This document shows, piece after piece, positions 1 to 14,604 of a DNA stretch of 64,000 nucleotides. Position 1 is the stretch's first letter. The number at the start of each line of letters is the position of its first letter. This DNA is from Siphlonurus alternatus (taxonomy: Eukaryota; Arthropoda; Insecta; Ephemeroptera; Siphlonuridae). Location: contig OX463781.1 in NCBI GenBank assembly GCA_949825025.1, positions 22,069,630 to 22,133,629 on the forward strand, read 5' to 3'. The notes beneath the pieces were generated by a model that worked only from the letters and a program-made list of their open reading frames with translations, was not told the origin of the DNA and made no database searches. Position numbers and translations under genes: made by a program.

Positions 1-43
1 CCGCAGCAAATCTCCGTTTGATTTTTGTTTTGTTTTTCATACA

Positions 44-77
44 ATCAAAGAATTAATATAGATATTAATTCTTTGAT
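44..77. repeat. Perfect 16-bp hairpin
   Basis: Positions 44-59 (ATCAAAGAATTAATAT) are the exact reverse complement of 62-77, with a 2-base centre. It is AT-rich, with no tail of T to make it a terminator. Origin unknown; it may be the end of a decayed foldback element. Confidence 0.6.
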
Positions 78-130
78 ACAATTAAGGCTTCTAAACATGC
101 ATAATACGTATTATTATACAGTATTATAAT

Positions 131-921
131 GAACATCCTGCAAGAAAATTTTATTGCACATTTAGAGGGCCTCGAGTTATATTATATACTGTCAATTCTT
201 TCAGTTTTTTTTTCCTCTAACACTGTCAAACTTGCGATAAAAGACCCTATAACGTCATAGTAATGCAACGCTTTTCCTTAAATGCATGTGTGTTAAATAT
301 TTGCATGACTATGACGTCACAACCTTTTTGTAATACGATTTTAAAGGTGTTAAGGTGGATTTTCATGGACGATTTCCAGCCTGCGACGCGACACGAATAA
401 TGCGCACTTGCTGTAAAGGTGGATTTTCATGGGCGGTAACGACGACGCGGCGCGATTTGACGTAAAAAGGTGGATTCACATGGCGATTTTTACCATGCGA
501 CGCGACGCGAATAATGCACACTTGCAGTAACATTCATTGGCGGCCATATTGGGTGATTAAAACAAAAAGAGCATCGTAATTAACGCGATTACCGGCGAAT
601 TCGCCGCCGCATAGGATTTCACATGCAGCTTTTACGTTAAAATCGCGTCGCATCGCCGTTGTCGCCATCTGAATCCGCCTAAAGCTGGGAAATCGTATGC
701 GGTGGCGAATTCGCCGGTAATCGCGTTAATTACGATGCTCTTTTTCTTTTAATCGCCCAATATGGCCGCCAATGGATGTTACAGCAAGTGCGCATTATTC
801 GCTTCGCGTCGCAGGCTGGAAATCACCATGTGAATCCGCCTTTAGAGGGTTGAAAAAATATTGAAAATAGGTAACACGAGGTCCTCTTTCAAAAATGTAA
901 TAAATTTTGAACATGACATCC
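131..921. mobile_element. Foldback MITE (family F), copy 1, interrupted
   Basis: The left part is 131-352 and the right part 845-921. A younger MITE sits between them. The left arm (GAACATCCTGCAAG, later GAGGGCCTCGAGTTA) is matched in inverse by the right arm (TAACACGAGGTCCTC, then ATGACATCC). The same arms occur at 53832-54112, where the element is uninterrupted. It contains a TGACGTCA palindrome at 312-319. Non-autonomous, with no coding capacity. Superfamily not assigned. Confidence 0.7.
353..841. mobile_element. PIF/Harbinger-like MITE with nested second copy
   Basis: The terminal inverted repeats begin AGGTGGATTTTCATGG at the left and end CCATGTGAATCCGCCT at the right. They are flanked by TTA on both sides (350-352 and 842-844). 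A 3-bp TWA duplication is typical of PIF/Harbinger. Further terminus-like motifs start at 417 and 468, and another ends at 680, so a related copy is nested or rearranged inside. Internal parts repeat in inverse order, for example AATTCGCCGGTAATCGCG. GC content is well above the surroundings. No transposase is encoded. Confidence 0.75.
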
Positions 922-3900
922 ATTGAGTAGCTTCAAACTGTCCTTCCTCCATTTTCAATAAAGTTTGCTTGTACTTTCTGTGTTCTGTATGTTTTTAATA
1001 ACTGAAAACTTCTTTACATCTAGGAAAAATTTTATTTTGATCTTGAATATTATATTTGAAAGTGATAAAATGAAAGAAGCCAAATCAAAATTGAATATTT
1101 GAATGTGATATGAAAAAATAAAATGAAAAAGAGAAGGTGACAAAAATAACTATAATACAATAAAGGATAGAATCAAAAGATATAAGAAAAAAAATTCAAT
1201 CTATGTAACTCTAGGAAACACCATTTCGTCAGCAAAACAATTTCTGACTATTGAAATTCAGAATTGAATATTTATCTGTCGCTTTCTTTTCATTCATAAT
1301 TTGATCATGTCTCAATATATTTATTTGCGTCGTACAGAGAGGCAAATAATTTGTATAATAATAATATATTCGTACACAATATGTGTAAAGTACACATATT
1401 TTGTTTTCCAATTTGTGTTTTTCAATATAGGTGTATTTATTTCAAATCACGTGTCAGAACTCCTCATAACTCTTAATATGATTGAAGTATGTATTTATAA
1501 ATGATGGAAATATCTATATATATTTCGTGTTATAATTTAAATATTTTGAATTTATAAAGTCTGCAATCTGATCTTGTAAAATTAATAATTAATTATAATT
1601 TTAAACCATCCAATTTTGAAAAATATAGTATAATGCTGATTATATTTTAATTGATACCATTTGGAATTAACGGTGTTAAAAAATTCAAGACCAGTGAATT
1701 TTTGTATTTAATAAATAAATACAATAATACAATTAATCACTTAAGTAAAATATAATAATTAATTATCTAATTAATCCATGTTTCAATTGAAACACATTGT
1801 TAGTTATTTCAATTAATTAATTTAGCTAAACATACATCATGTCACATAATTTGTGTTCACATACGTTTCAGTATTATTTGTATTTACAAAGGACTTTCCT
1901 TTTGTGACTGCTCAATAGAAAGTAATTCATTCACGGAACAAACATACATAAATTTGTTTTACAAAATTTTTGTACGAGTACAATATATTCTGTATATATA
2001 TGCATGTATAACAGTATATATTATATTTTTACATTACATCCATATAATTAATTAATTTAAATCGTACTTTTTGTAGTTTTTTTTAATAAATCACAAATAA
2101 CAAAATAGTTTAATTTAACTATAATTATTTTTATTTTAACATTTATTATTTTTTTATTAAATTATGCAATTTAAAGTAACTAATGTAACGCACAGTATTG
2201 TATATTATAATTGGACGAGTGGGTTCAGAACTCAGAACTGGTTAAATTAATGCAAGATATGGATAGTAACAAGGCAAAATTGAGACATTTTGAGTATATG
2301 TAAACATTATTGTGTAATTAAAATTATCGAAGGAAATAAATGTAAGGTGCGGTAGGGGGAAGATAAATATATATAATTATGTTCAGAGTCCTGTGAAAGA
2401 GAATTTGAGAGGGCATACACACAAAAAATAACAAGCATTTCTTATGCTTAAGTCTTGCGTATTTTTAATTACGCAAATTCTTAATTGGCGGTATTTGAAC
2501 ACCCCCCAGGTCCTTGCAACTGCCATTTACTCAGTTATGAAGTCGCTATTTTCTTTCTTCCATATTTTGTGTTATCACAATTATGCATGGATGATGGGGC
2601 TACAGAGTGTTGAAAAGTTTGATTTTTGTGACTGCGCAACCCTTTTTTATTGTTGTTATTGTTAATAATTTTGAAGGGACGTGAAAGTTTATTCACAAAT
2701 TAATATCGTCTCATATATTTTAGAAACATTTATTTTTTTTTATTTGAAAAATAATTTATTTCAGTACTAAATCGTACGAAATGATGCTAAAATTTTCTAT
2801 TAAGCTATAATCCTTTGAATAAGTCCTTTGTGAATGCCTTCTCTTTCACATTTTTGGAGTTCATATTATATTACATTTATTTTTTTTTTCGCTAGTCACA
2901 AATAATATATAATTTTGCTTTGGAAATTAAAGTGTCGAAAATGCTACTGATTTTTACTACAATCATATGTAATATACTTTATGCTACACATATACATATA
3001 AAGTTTATATTTGCTTCAAACCCTCAAGGTTATAACTTTATTATACTCATGAGGTGACGATATGCTAAAGGTCTGAATATAAACTTTAAGCAAGTAATAA
3101 TGGCAGCACATAAAGAAGTATCAATATAATATCGAGTAAAGTTGAAACCCCTGAAATCTATCCGAATGACATTTTATCATCTCTCAATTACCTTTACCGT
3201 TCTATACTCAGGTTTCGTCATGAAAGGAAATACGAACTCCTAGAAATTCTCATATAACCTGTGTTATTGCTACCACGGCACTAACTTTTTAATCAAGGAT
3301 CTTAAGAGCTACCCATATTTCTTACCCAAGTTCAACTCTCAACATCTGGTGCAAATTTTATTGCAACAATCAGAAAATTGCCAATTCACAATTTTTTATT
3401 AATAAAAAGATATTGGCCATTTAAATGAATTATTAAAATCAAATACAATGATGTGGAAAATAATAAAGATGTTGATTTAAAGAGGGTCCCGTGCCCCTTG
3501 TAAATTTAATTGCACGGAGGAAATAAACGTTATATTAGCAAAGATTATAAAGCCTTAAATTCTTCTTAAAATGAAAAATGCAATCTATATTCGCTCAGTA
3601 ATAATACAGAAATAACCACAATAACTTTTTTTATATTATCCCTGGGGGAGAAGTTTGGGGAATTTAATCACTTTGCTGTGCTTGATACGATAGATAGGCT
3701 TGAAAGGTCTGTTTATTTGCTCCGACTAGTCGTGAAAACTGTTGCAGTGCCCCTATAAAGAAAAAGCAGGGGTCAGCAATAACACATAAAAATATTGATT
3801 TCTATTAAATCACAAGTGTTTGTGGGTATCAATTGTTATGTGATATAAATTTTTTGTTTTTTTAAGTATATTTTAAAGATATGTCATGAAAAAAAAAAAG

Positions 3901-4138
3901 GAAATTTTAAATACTTTTATGACTTCAAGGCTAAAATATGCGAGAGAAAACATTTGGATTACAAAATTCATCAATTTTTTTTTCCAACTCATTTAGTTAA
4001 ATTACTAAACGAAAGATATAGTGCTACAGTTGTGGATATGTGGATATAAAAGCATAAAGCCAAATGTTAAGTTCACAGAGGATTTCCAAATCTCAAGATT
4101 TATGTCTACGGCTGCGATAAGACTTCTACTTTATCAAG
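922..4138. other. AT-rich DNA, no gene seen
   Basis: Open frames here are short and low in complexity. One frame (2444-2665, plus, 73 residues) lies in slightly less AT-rich DNA but has no recognisable domain. A small imperfect inverted repeat (TAAAGTTTATATT near 2999, with its complement near 3076) is the only structure I noticed. Confidence 0.6.
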
Positions 4139-4141
4139 TAA

Positions 4142-4350
4142 AGGCGGATTCGCATGGCGATTTTTATGATGCGATGCGACGCGAATAATGCGCACTTGCT
4201 GTAACATCCATTGGCGGCCATATTTGGTGATTAAAAGAAAAAGAGCATCGTAATTAACGCGATTCCCGGCGAATTCGCCTCCGCATAGGATTTCACAGCT
4301 TTTACGTCAAAATCGCGTCGCATCGCCGTTGATGCCATCTGAATCCGCCT
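4142..4350. mobile_element. PIF/Harbinger-like MITE, single copy
   Basis: This is a 209-bp element with ends AGGCGGATTCGCATGG and GAATCCGCCT, flanked by TAA on both sides (4139-4141, 4351-4353). It shares its interior (AATAATGCGCACTTGCTGTA, TTGGCGGCCATATT, TCGTAATTAACGCGATT) with 353-841, so it is the clean reference copy for that family. Non-autonomous. Confidence 0.8.
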
Positions 4351-4353
4351 TAA

Positions 4354-5530
4354 GAGGTATAGCAGTTCAAATTTATTCAGGTATTTAGCATGAACTTGAG
4401 CTGTGAAATTATGAAGTCAATTTGATTACCCAAGATATAAAGCTTTTAAAGAGATCAGACAATTTAATTATTATTTATTTAGGTCTCTGAATGATATTGT
4501 ATAATGTTATTGTTTTCACCGAATATGAATGTGACAAATGTAAATGTAATATAGTGGTGAAATGTTTATACATTTTCTAATGGTTTTCAGTTACAGACTA
4601 GTTTGTAGAACTATAAATTAGCTACTACATTTTAATGCTTATGTCAGTACGAGTAAAATACAGTGTATGTTAAGTTATTTCTCGATAAAAAAAAAATTGA
4701 AACGCTGGTAAAATTTTACGTTTTGGTAGAATTGATTATTTTACGTAAATATATTATATAGTATATACCACATGTTCATATTTGTCACTTTTTATACGTT
4801 ATTGGTTCAACGCATAAATTGGAGAAAGGAAATTTATGAGTACGTGGATTCAGAACTGTCATAAATTTAATGATACACCATTAATTTAATTTTTTTAAAT
4901 TTTTATTACGTTCCAGCAAATTGTTTTCCTAGAATTTTTCACATTTTATAGTACATCCATAGCCAAAAATATATAGACAATTTCAAACAGATTTTTTAGA
5001 TTTACAAAAAGTTACGAAATGGCAGTTCTAGCACTTAGCTGGAAGAAGGGGGGGGGTATTGTCCCCCTATTTTGGTGTATTTTTTTTCTTTTTGTTTAAC
5101 ACCCAATTTTCTCTATAATTTAATTTCACTGTTGAATCTGCACTTTTAATAGAAGACATGATGGAAAATTATTTTAAAATTTTAACACTACATTTAGAAT
5201 GATTTTAATCACCCTGTAAATAAATGTGGGAATGCTTGGAAATCAAGCTGGTGCATTATATTTTGAATATTTTTTCAGTATTTGTACATTGCTTATATTA
5301 TTATCCAATATTTATTGTGCTTAAACAAATTTATATTTTTTAACTTTTCAAAAACATTCTAGTTTTAACTCTAAAAACCTGATAACATCATATATTTTTA
5401 ATGAATTCTATCATTTGTTAACACACGATTAATTTATTATGCCATTATATATAATATACCATTTTTACTTTCAAAATTATTCTATATAGTAATTGACTCA
5501 TTTGTATAACATTAACTAGTAATAACTAAA
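4354..5530. other. AT-rich DNA, no gene seen
   Basis: I see no coding frame above background and no repeat structure apart from short homopolymer runs, for example G8 near 5048. Confidence 0.55.
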
Positions 5531-5727
5531 TAACTAGTGCAGAATGTATTTAATTGTAGCTAACATTTGCAACGTTACATAGCAATTACTGAAATAGAAT
5601 CAAACTGTTAATTTATGTCAGGTAATTGATAACAATTAAAATTACCAGTTTGATTCCATTCAAATAATTGCTATTATATAAAACGTTGCAAATGCTAATT
5701 GCAATCATATACATTGTGAATTAGTTA
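5531..5727. mobile_element. Foldback element, imperfect inverted repeat
   Basis: The left arm starts TAACTAGTGCAGAATGTAT and the right arm ends ATACATTGTGAATTAGTTA. Inside, GCAACGTT and TAGAATCAAACTG recur in inverse as AACGTTGC and CAGTTTGATTCCA. The centre is AATTGATAACAATT. The pairing has small bulges, so this is an old foldback MITE. No gene and no clear target duplication. Confidence 0.6.
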
Positions 5728-8700
5728 TTGCTATACGTTTAATTTATGTTTTCATTTTATGTATTCTTATGTATGGATATTATAAGTAACTAAGTTAATA
5801 AATTCTTTAATAGTTAGGAATATTAAGTATTTGAAAAAATTTACTGTAATTTTATATGCACAAATAATGTGTATTTTTTATCGTCTCGTTAGCTCACAGA
5901 AGTGAATATTATATCAGTGCTTTACAATTTACATAAATGATACGATTTTTAGTTATCTCATGTTCTGTATAAATTATTATCATCCATTTGTTGTACTATC
6001 TCTAAATAGTAATCACTAGCGTAAATTACTTGATAACATCAACTGGTTTTACACATTTTATATTCTCATGTAATCAACCTAAATTATGCAAAAACAAAAA
6101 ATGAACATTTTGCGTTGCTAGTTTAGCACAATTGTATTACAGGGATTTCTGTTGCTTTTTTTTTTTACTACTTTAAAACTCTAATTTTTATGGCAGCTAT
6201 AAAATAAATATAAAGTTGTAAATTATGTAAAAAGTTACTGTAAGATCATAACTGAAGACACTTTTATTTCAATGTTTTATTTACAACGTTATGATGTAGT
6301 TGAACTAATTTGCTATTTTCATAGAAAGTGTTATAGGTTCTGACCATTTTGTTACTTCATTGCCAACAAGAATCGTGAACCAAGACCCTGTGACCAAAAG
6401 AGTATAATTATTTCAAAATTGATTTTTTTTTCTGAAAAGATTATAAATATTACAATTAGGACTAATTCCGAAATTAAATAACTTGCGTGCAAAGTTGAAT
6501 TTTAAGTATTATTTTTTACTTTTACTTTTGCCGGTGTTTGATGTAATCCTCATGTATGTAGTATGCACCAACAAAGTCCAAAATGTTAATTTTAATTATT
6601 CAATATACTCTAAATATAATGGTTTTTATTTCCATGCGTTTTATATATTAATTTTTTAATTAATTTGAATGTTAAATAGTGTGAATTTGGTAAATAATTG
6701 AAATGGAAAATTTATTCCATATGTAAACAGGAGCTTAAATTTTCTAATTAGTAATTAGATTCCCTTCCATCATCATCATCCCTACACTCTTTTTATATTT
6801 AATGAGAGTTTTAGGAAAACCGGAGGGTAAAAAGTGTAAGTTTACGGAAAAGAACAATGGAAATTTTAAGTCACGTTTTCATATTTTTTTTTTATAAATT
6901 TGTACAGAGGAATAGAAGACATATAATTTGTTATATATGTATATATATATATTATATATATATATACAGTATATTTTTTATCATTCTTCACAAGTTGAAA
7001 AAAATATATAGTCTCTAGTGTCTAGTGCACTGTATACAAAATGCAATTTTTTTAATTAGTAAAGTACATAAGACATTGCGCTAATTTTCCTCATCTCTAA
7101 TGCAACTAGTAGTGATGACAAAGGCTATTTTATTTGTATTGGATATTCCAGCAACGTGCAAGTGTATACAGATACGACGTGACATTGTTACAACACAAAC
7201 TTGCTGAATCTTCTCTGTGTAGCTCTGCTTTAACGATAAAAATAAGTTTGACCTTCTGAAACTTTTATAACAAAAAATATATATAGGACAAATAAAAAAT
7301 AGTTTCTAGGGCAACGTTTAATTTTGTTTGTATTATGTTGAAGCGAAGATTTAAAATATTGAAGGTTAAAACTAAACTAAACTATAACTGAACTTTTAAT
7401 TTTGTTTACATAATAATATTAATAAAAAAAAAATGAAAACATATATCAAATAACGTAATTGTTAATTGGTATCGTGGTGATTATTTTTCTCTTTAATGTT
7501 CTATAAATAATTTACATGTCATTTTATTAATTTAAAAAATTCAATAACAACAAGCTTTAATTATACTTGGGTGCGTGAATAAAAAATATAATTTTTTTAA
7601 TGCTTCTCGAACAGAAAAGCTAACCATTTTCTGATTTTAAACACACGTAAGCGATGGAGAACAAAATGGAGATCGTCAAAACATTACCTCGAAATGATGA
7701 TTTACTAAAACTGTAGCTACAATAAACAAAGTGATACACATTTTGAATTTGACGACATAAACCGCTCTGGTAAAGTCAAGAAAGTTTTGATTGAAAAATT
7801 GTGTAAATAATTTTTTAATTCTTTACAAACACATTTTAAAATTTCGTATTTGCATTGTATTGATAGAAAGTACAATTTCAACTATTTTTACCGCATTCAT
7901 GTATATTTGAAAAGTATTTATGTTATTACTATGATTTTAGTTATTAAAACTCCCTCCATATCAATTATGATAATAAACAATATATAATCAGGGAATACCA
8001 TATGATGATCTTTTATTTGATATACTATATTGAAGGATTACTTTTGAAAATAAGTTGTACGATGAAAAATTTATTAGTTTTTATACTATAAACTATAAGA
8101 ACTAAAAAGATATACCCTTCTCCGTAAGAACCTGAATGCTTGTCAGTTTGAACTTGATAGTAGTATACTCAAATATATAGTATAGCACTTATAATTTTAA
8201 ATTAAGCAATTCTAAATTATAAAAGATTTGTATTCACATCATAAAACCTTATATTTTATCATAAGAAAATTAACAAAACTGAAACATTGTATATAGTTTT
8301 AAAATATAATAATGAAAATTTAGAATTTGAAACATTATAGTAATAATAAAATATTTAATTAGTTTTTTATATAATTCCATGAAAAAGATTACATTCATTA
8401 TAATGAGAAATAAAATAATCTTCTTATTTTTTTTATCAGAAAAATGAAATTAACGTTTAAAAAGAAAAAAAATCACTGTAAGTCACAGTTAAAAAAGAAA
8501 AAAAACTTAAGGTTTATGTTATAAAAGAACAGAAAAACGTTTTCTTTGTGATTCTGTCAACAATTTTTTAATTCATTAACTTTGATTGATTACTTTTTAA
8601 TGCTTTTTATAAGTATGTTTCTACACTGTCTACAGTGTTATTATAATGCTTCTTAGGTTTCCTCAATTTTTATCGTCATACTAATGTAATGCTTACGAAA

Positions 8701-10887
8701 ATTGTCATACACATTATTGACAGCAAGTTTCATGGTATTGACATATAAAAGCTTATTTATGAGAAAATTTTAAATTACTGTTAGAATCAAAATATTTCAA
8801 ATATTGCAAATCTTTTATCAAAACCTCAACTTGTTAACTAACGGAATATATTATGTATGAAGTTTCTATTTATGGACACAAGTAAAAGTACGAGAAAACA
8901 GTTTAGTATTGTGCAATGTAATTATGTGTTGGTACTTGGGAGGTATATTATATACAAAGTCTTTGCACTTAATGTTTGCATCAACCTAGATACATTTTGT
9001 CCCCTTTCACCCCTTTGGTTTGAAAGTGCAGTAGAGTGTTACCTATTTTCCAAGCTGAGAGTGTGTTGCAATTATAAAGACAATATTATCTACGAAAGAA
9101 AAACAATAAAAACTTATTAAATATAATCAAGCAGAACATTTCCTATATTTAAACTGAAATTATGTCTCATATGTTTTTTTATTCAATGCATAATTATGTA
9201 TTTTTTTTACATTTTTTATGGCTGATCCGGTTAAAAAGTCTTGTACTTAAACCCAAACTTGTATTGTAATATGTGTTTTCTGAATAAAAGCCTTTTGAAT
9301 CTTGAATCTTGTTGTATATAAGTTCTTACCACATTCTACTTATATTGTACTGTGGGATGTACTTTAAAGACTTGGTACAAAATAAAACTTCATTGCACGA
9401 ACAGTGTACCAAGACAAACAATGAATAATGAATTGGTTAACATTTAACAAAGAGAATAATTTACTAAGTAATGTAATAATGTAACATAATTACATTATTA
9501 TGCAAATAACTTACAATTAATATTAAGTGTAAAAGATAATAATATATTTAAATCATTGAACTATATAATAATTTAAATGTATTTTAAGATATTTAGAAAA
9601 TATAATTATGTAACGGCATAAGAATTATGATTTATTACAACTTTTATTTTAAATTTAATCTGTGAATAAATAAATTCCAGGTAATTGTTAATTTTTAGTT
9701 TAAAAAATATCAAAGTTAAATCGGATTATTATTATTAGTGTTTTTATAATATTTATTTTTCATTTTAGAGCAAAATCTCATTTTTTTTATATTCCCTAAA
9801 ATTCAAATTCAAACTTTTGATAATTATAATATAAATTTATTAAAAAAAATAATTAATATATATTCAAATTATAATGAAGTTATTCTAATTTTATTCTAAT
9901 TTTTATATAATTTAATTATAATTAATTTATAAATAAAACTAATTTAAAATGTAACTTTTTAAGTGCTAATAAAGTAAATAAGAAAATTTTTTTTTTTTTT
10001 TTTTTACATTGTCTTTTTCTGGAAGGTTGGATTTTGTAATTTTAATTTTCTCCCCTCCGAGTGCTATGTTGATGGTGTCAAGGCAAGATGGGTTAGTGCC
10101 AACACCACGCCCATTAAACTAAATGAAGTAGATTGGGATTGATTAAGGTACCACATCTGCAATCCAATGAAATCCACCTGCAGTTACATAGCACATTGTA
10201 GTGGTGCACGATATATTCTGCTGTACATACAATAGAGCGTTATTATAACACCCTGTACACAAATTACACAACATTTCCAATCTGTTTTACTTCTTTTAAT
10301 GACATGAATATAATAAACATTTATAAGTGCGTTGTATAATATTAACCCTAACATTAAGAAGTACTTTTTTGTTCCACGCTACACTAAAGACTAAAGGGGT
10401 TGAAAATACCCACTAATTAAATTAAATCACTATTTAAAAAAAAAAAAGTTGTTTCTCACTATTTTTTTTTTCGGAAATAAATGGCTCGTTGGCTAATTAA
10501 TGTTTACAATTTTTTCAGATTTTTTGAAGGAGTATTTCACACTTTTTTTCCCGCTTTAAAAGAGTTGCAGGCCTTCTCGACCCCCTCCCCCCATCCTCTT
10601 TTGGCAATGCCATAGTTATTATAGCATAAATTGCATCATGGTGTATTAATTGAAAGCTCAAAATATGTTTGATATTTTTACCAATAAAAATCAACAAAAT
10701 TTATCGAAGATATAATGTATTTTATTTCGTGATAAAATAAAAATGATGAAGAAAAAATAAAACTTTATTATACTGTACATATAACATGATGCAGTGAAGC
10801 TCATAAAAGAAAGATTTATCTATTTTTAATGGTGAACTTTTATATTCTTCTATCAATTCAATTCTTGTGGCTTTACCACAATAGTAT
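5728..10887. other. AT-rich DNA, no gene seen
   Basis: No gene was recognised. A plus-strand frame at 8857-9120 (87 residues) has no known motif and is probably chance. A (TA) run lies near 6943-6967 and a T run near 9988-10007. A less AT-rich patch at about 10050-10260 contains TGCTATGT and its complement ACATAGCA about 120 bases apart, perhaps an old element. Confidence 0.55.
9225..9312 (+). repeat. LINE/SINE 3' tail fragment
   Basis: The sequence ends GAATAAAAGCCTTTTGAATC followed by TTGAATCTTG, a polyadenylation-like signal and a short tandem tail. This is the usual 3' end of a 5'-truncated non-LTR retroposon. A similar TAATAAAAGCCTTTATGAAT lies at about 21290-21312. Confidence 0.45.
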
Positions 10888-10947
10888 ACATAAATTAATC
10901 GCTTAATTAATTAATAGTATAGAACGTTGCAAGCGATTAATTTATGT
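10888..10947. repeat. Perfect 17-bp inverted repeat
   Basis: ACATAAATTAATCGCTT (10888-10904) is the exact reverse complement of 10931-10947, with a 26-base loop. Function unknown. Confidence 0.6.
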
Positions 10948-13900
10948 AATACTGGGAGTTTCTTCCAAGGTATGATGAAAACATGAAATTGCAGTAAGAA
11001 AGCTGTTATATATTATAGAGAAGGTTGAGTATTAAAAACAGTGCCTGTTACTTCTGCTTGATGTGCATGGTACTTGAGATCACGATATGTGAATACCCAC
11101 GTTAAACAATTTAACCCTTGAAATAAAGAAATAAACTTGTTTGTAGTGAATATTATAGTTTGAAAAAAACTATGATGTTGTTTTAAACTACCAAAACTCT
11201 ACGGGCTATAGAAAGTGACTCAACGACCTAATTTGAGGTACAGGCACTAGTAGTACCCCTCGCAGACGAAACCTAACTGTGTCATATACATATAGTTTGA
11301 TCACGCTCATCGTAACTAGAACAGTCAGATCGGACAAAGCACAAAGCCATCGCAATATACAGCCCCGAATGTAATTACACTCTGCCCAAAATTTTCCCCG
11401 AATGATCAATATCATGATAAATAAAATAAATTAACTTGTTAAGTTGATGGAATACAAGTCTAAATAAGTTTATATAGAAAAAGATAGTAAATTATAACAC
11501 TGTAGTTTTTTCACAACAACCCACGCTTTATAAGTCAAACAGAAAACAAAATAATGTATATTTTGAAAAAACGAATTTTAATTTCAGAACTTATGAAATA
11601 CTATAAAGTGTTTTTTTTTTTTTTTTAAAAGCTATTTTTGTTTCTAAAAATTTAATATTGAGTTGAAGTACAGTTAAAATAAGTTTAACATTCATAAAAA
11701 AAGAACTCCCACTTTCTCAAATCAAGAAATATGTACATTTTTTATTTTTATATAAATTTAATATAATATTCGTGAAGTTACGACAAAATTTATGTTATAT
11801 TAAATTAAACATATATTTATTTTCTACGTGTCTACGACTCTGACGAAGATAATACCTTGAAATTAATCGTTGAAAATCTCATATTTTGTTCATATACAAA
11901 TTTTAGGGTTGTTCCTCTTTAACAAAGTAAGTTATGTATATCTTATACGCACGGTATAATTACTTATATGGAAATGTCTCACAGGGCTGAGTTTTAATCG
12001 CGTTGATTATGTAAAGTAGCCCTTATGAAAGTTTATCACAAAGAAACAACCAAGAGACTTCCTTAAAACTTAAATTATTTTGTAAAAATATAAAGGGGGA
12101 GTTAAATATTGACATAAACTCAACACTGTGGACTTTCGTCAACAATCCACTGACACTATTTGAAAATTTATGTAAATAGTTAATTATATAATTGAAACAT
12201 ATTTTCAAGTAATTAATTTTGCATTTCATTTATCACTCTTTTTTTATCAAAGTAATTAAAAAAAGGGAAAACATCAAATTGTTATGCTAAATAGTGTATT
12301 TGAATTTAAATCATGCAATTAGTATCTGAATTTACATTTAATACAGATTAATTTTAAAGTAGTCAGAAGTAGTTAAAAATGTAAATAAATATAAAAGGGT
12401 GGTCTGTTTTTAAAAAAAACGTACCTTAATATTAGTTTCATTATACAAGCTAATTTATTACTTTTTTATTTTAATTTGTTAAGTTTCACCACTGCTTTTG
12501 GGGAAAAAAAGAAGACTATTCTATTAGTAACTATTTTTTATAACTGATAACTTTTTTTTATCCAGGGTAACAATTTATATCTATTATATAGGGGTCCAAA
12601 ATTTCAATTTTTTTATTTTACACAGTACCTCAACTTCAGAAATTTATCATCTACGCACTCACATTGTCAGTTCCAATTTTTGTTTAGAAAAATTGCTTTA
12701 CAATTTGTAAATTCTGTTGAAAGGAATATTTTTTGTTTGTTACTCGTTGTTCAAAATTGGATGGCTATTGTAGAAATTGTTAATCAATACTCCTTACATA
12801 ATGACGCATACAAACGTTTTTTTTTGTATTTTATGGTTAAATTAAATTGTATTCAATGACATCGTAAGTGTTGCATTGTGCATTTACTGGAAACGAGTTT
12901 CGTTTGTAATATATTCTATTCAAATTAATTTTATGTTTAAGAAAAGAAATTTTTATTTTATTATAATCTCGTGGCTAAAAACATTTTTAATTCATTTGAT
13001 ACTTTGAAAAAGTAAGCTTCACTTCACTATTATTATTATCATCATCATTAATTTATGTATTATTTATTATCACTTAATAATCTTTGAAAATAGTTTATAA
13101 AATTTTTAAAAAATAATATAATATATTTTATTTATAATTTTTTCATTATTTATATTTATTCATCTTGCCATAACTACAAAACAAATAAATTGGTAAAGGA
13201 ATATTGTATAAATTTTAATATACCATTAATTTAATATAATTATTCAGAACTCAGTTATACAGCATAAAATAAATATTATATTTAAAAATAACTGCAATAT
13301 TAATGACTTTAATTTTTACATCTAAACGGGTCTTTACCTGACTGTGACTTCCAATTATTAAAATTAATATGTTAGTTATATTTTATTTCGTATCTCGAGG
13401 AGAATTTATTTTATAAATTACTAACATGGAGTCACTAATGGTTATGAAACACTCAGTTAACTCGGTTTAAATATTAAATGTAAAGAGAGAGAGAGAGTCA
13501 TGTGACCTCTTCATAAATGCACTTACTAACGTTTCACATGCAGTATTTTCTACATCAGAGCGTCAATTTCAAAGTTATATAATCCTCTTGACAAGGGTCT
13601 CTTATCCCACCATGAATTCAATGTTCATAAATATATTATTACACAGACTATAATATATTATAGTTGCTGTTTATATTTCACAACATTTTACTAAGCCATA
13701 TTGTATAATGTGAAACAACAAAAGGATGTTTACTTTACGGATAGAAACCTTATGTCGAGTTTTAGAATAATTAAGGAATTTGATTTAATTTAGTGAATTT
13801 AATTTTCATGATTTACATCAAATAATAAAGAAAACGTACTTTTGAACAAGCTGGTAAAAATGTATCATATTACATTTTTTTTTTTATATTATTTTCCTTT

Positions 13901-14604
13901 GTGATTTTTTTTCTCAATTTATATAATTATTTATTATAAGTAAAATATACATTGAAATCATGCTGCATGCATTCATGTATTAATCAAATTAAGTGAGAAA
14001 GCAGCGCATTTGTACAACATCGATCGCTCTGCTCTCTACGTCTCAGTCATCTCCGAAAGAAGAACTTGAAGAAGCTATATTTTTTGCGTCTATTTTTATA
14101 AATAATTAACAACATTATTAAATAAATATTTAATTTAGTAATTCTACTCAACTAATATATAGAGCAAATATGACCATAATTATCTGCTATACTTCTCAAC
14201 TGTATAAATATTAAATATTTTCTTAGTTGTAATAAATCAATGTAGTTAATGAATTGTTGTATGATTCCATAATCCCTCTTTACAGCCAATTAATCATTCC
14301 TGCATGTCGTAATGTGTTATTCCTTCAAGTTGTATTAGCTTAAGACAGTGCTGATATACAGAACGGAGGAAACTTGTTGCAAAAGTGGATTTAAGTTCGT
14401 CTATTAGTCAGCCCATGACAATGTTTCCAGGAACTCAACCCACGAGCTCGTAGCAATGTCTAATTTTTGTTTATTTGCTTTTAGTAATTAACGATTAATC
14501 TCAGTTACTTCAACGTCATAATGTTGTATTGAAATATTTGTCGGACGGAGTTAAATGTAATAAATTTTAAAAAATTCGAGAATATTCTGAAATTTAATCG
14601 GTTA
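10948..14604. other. AT-rich DNA, no gene seen
   Basis: A less AT-rich patch at 11206-11415 has an open minus-strand frame of 69 residues with no recognisable domain. The patch at 13985-14090 contains CTCAGTC and purine-rich sequence but no TATA box at the right distance. A short (GA) run lies at about 13487. I see nothing that supports a gene. Confidence 0.5.

Noticed and set aside
14030..14090. Promoter around CTCAGTC at 14042
   Set aside because: No TATA box about 30 bases upstream and no downstream element; the match is too short to support.
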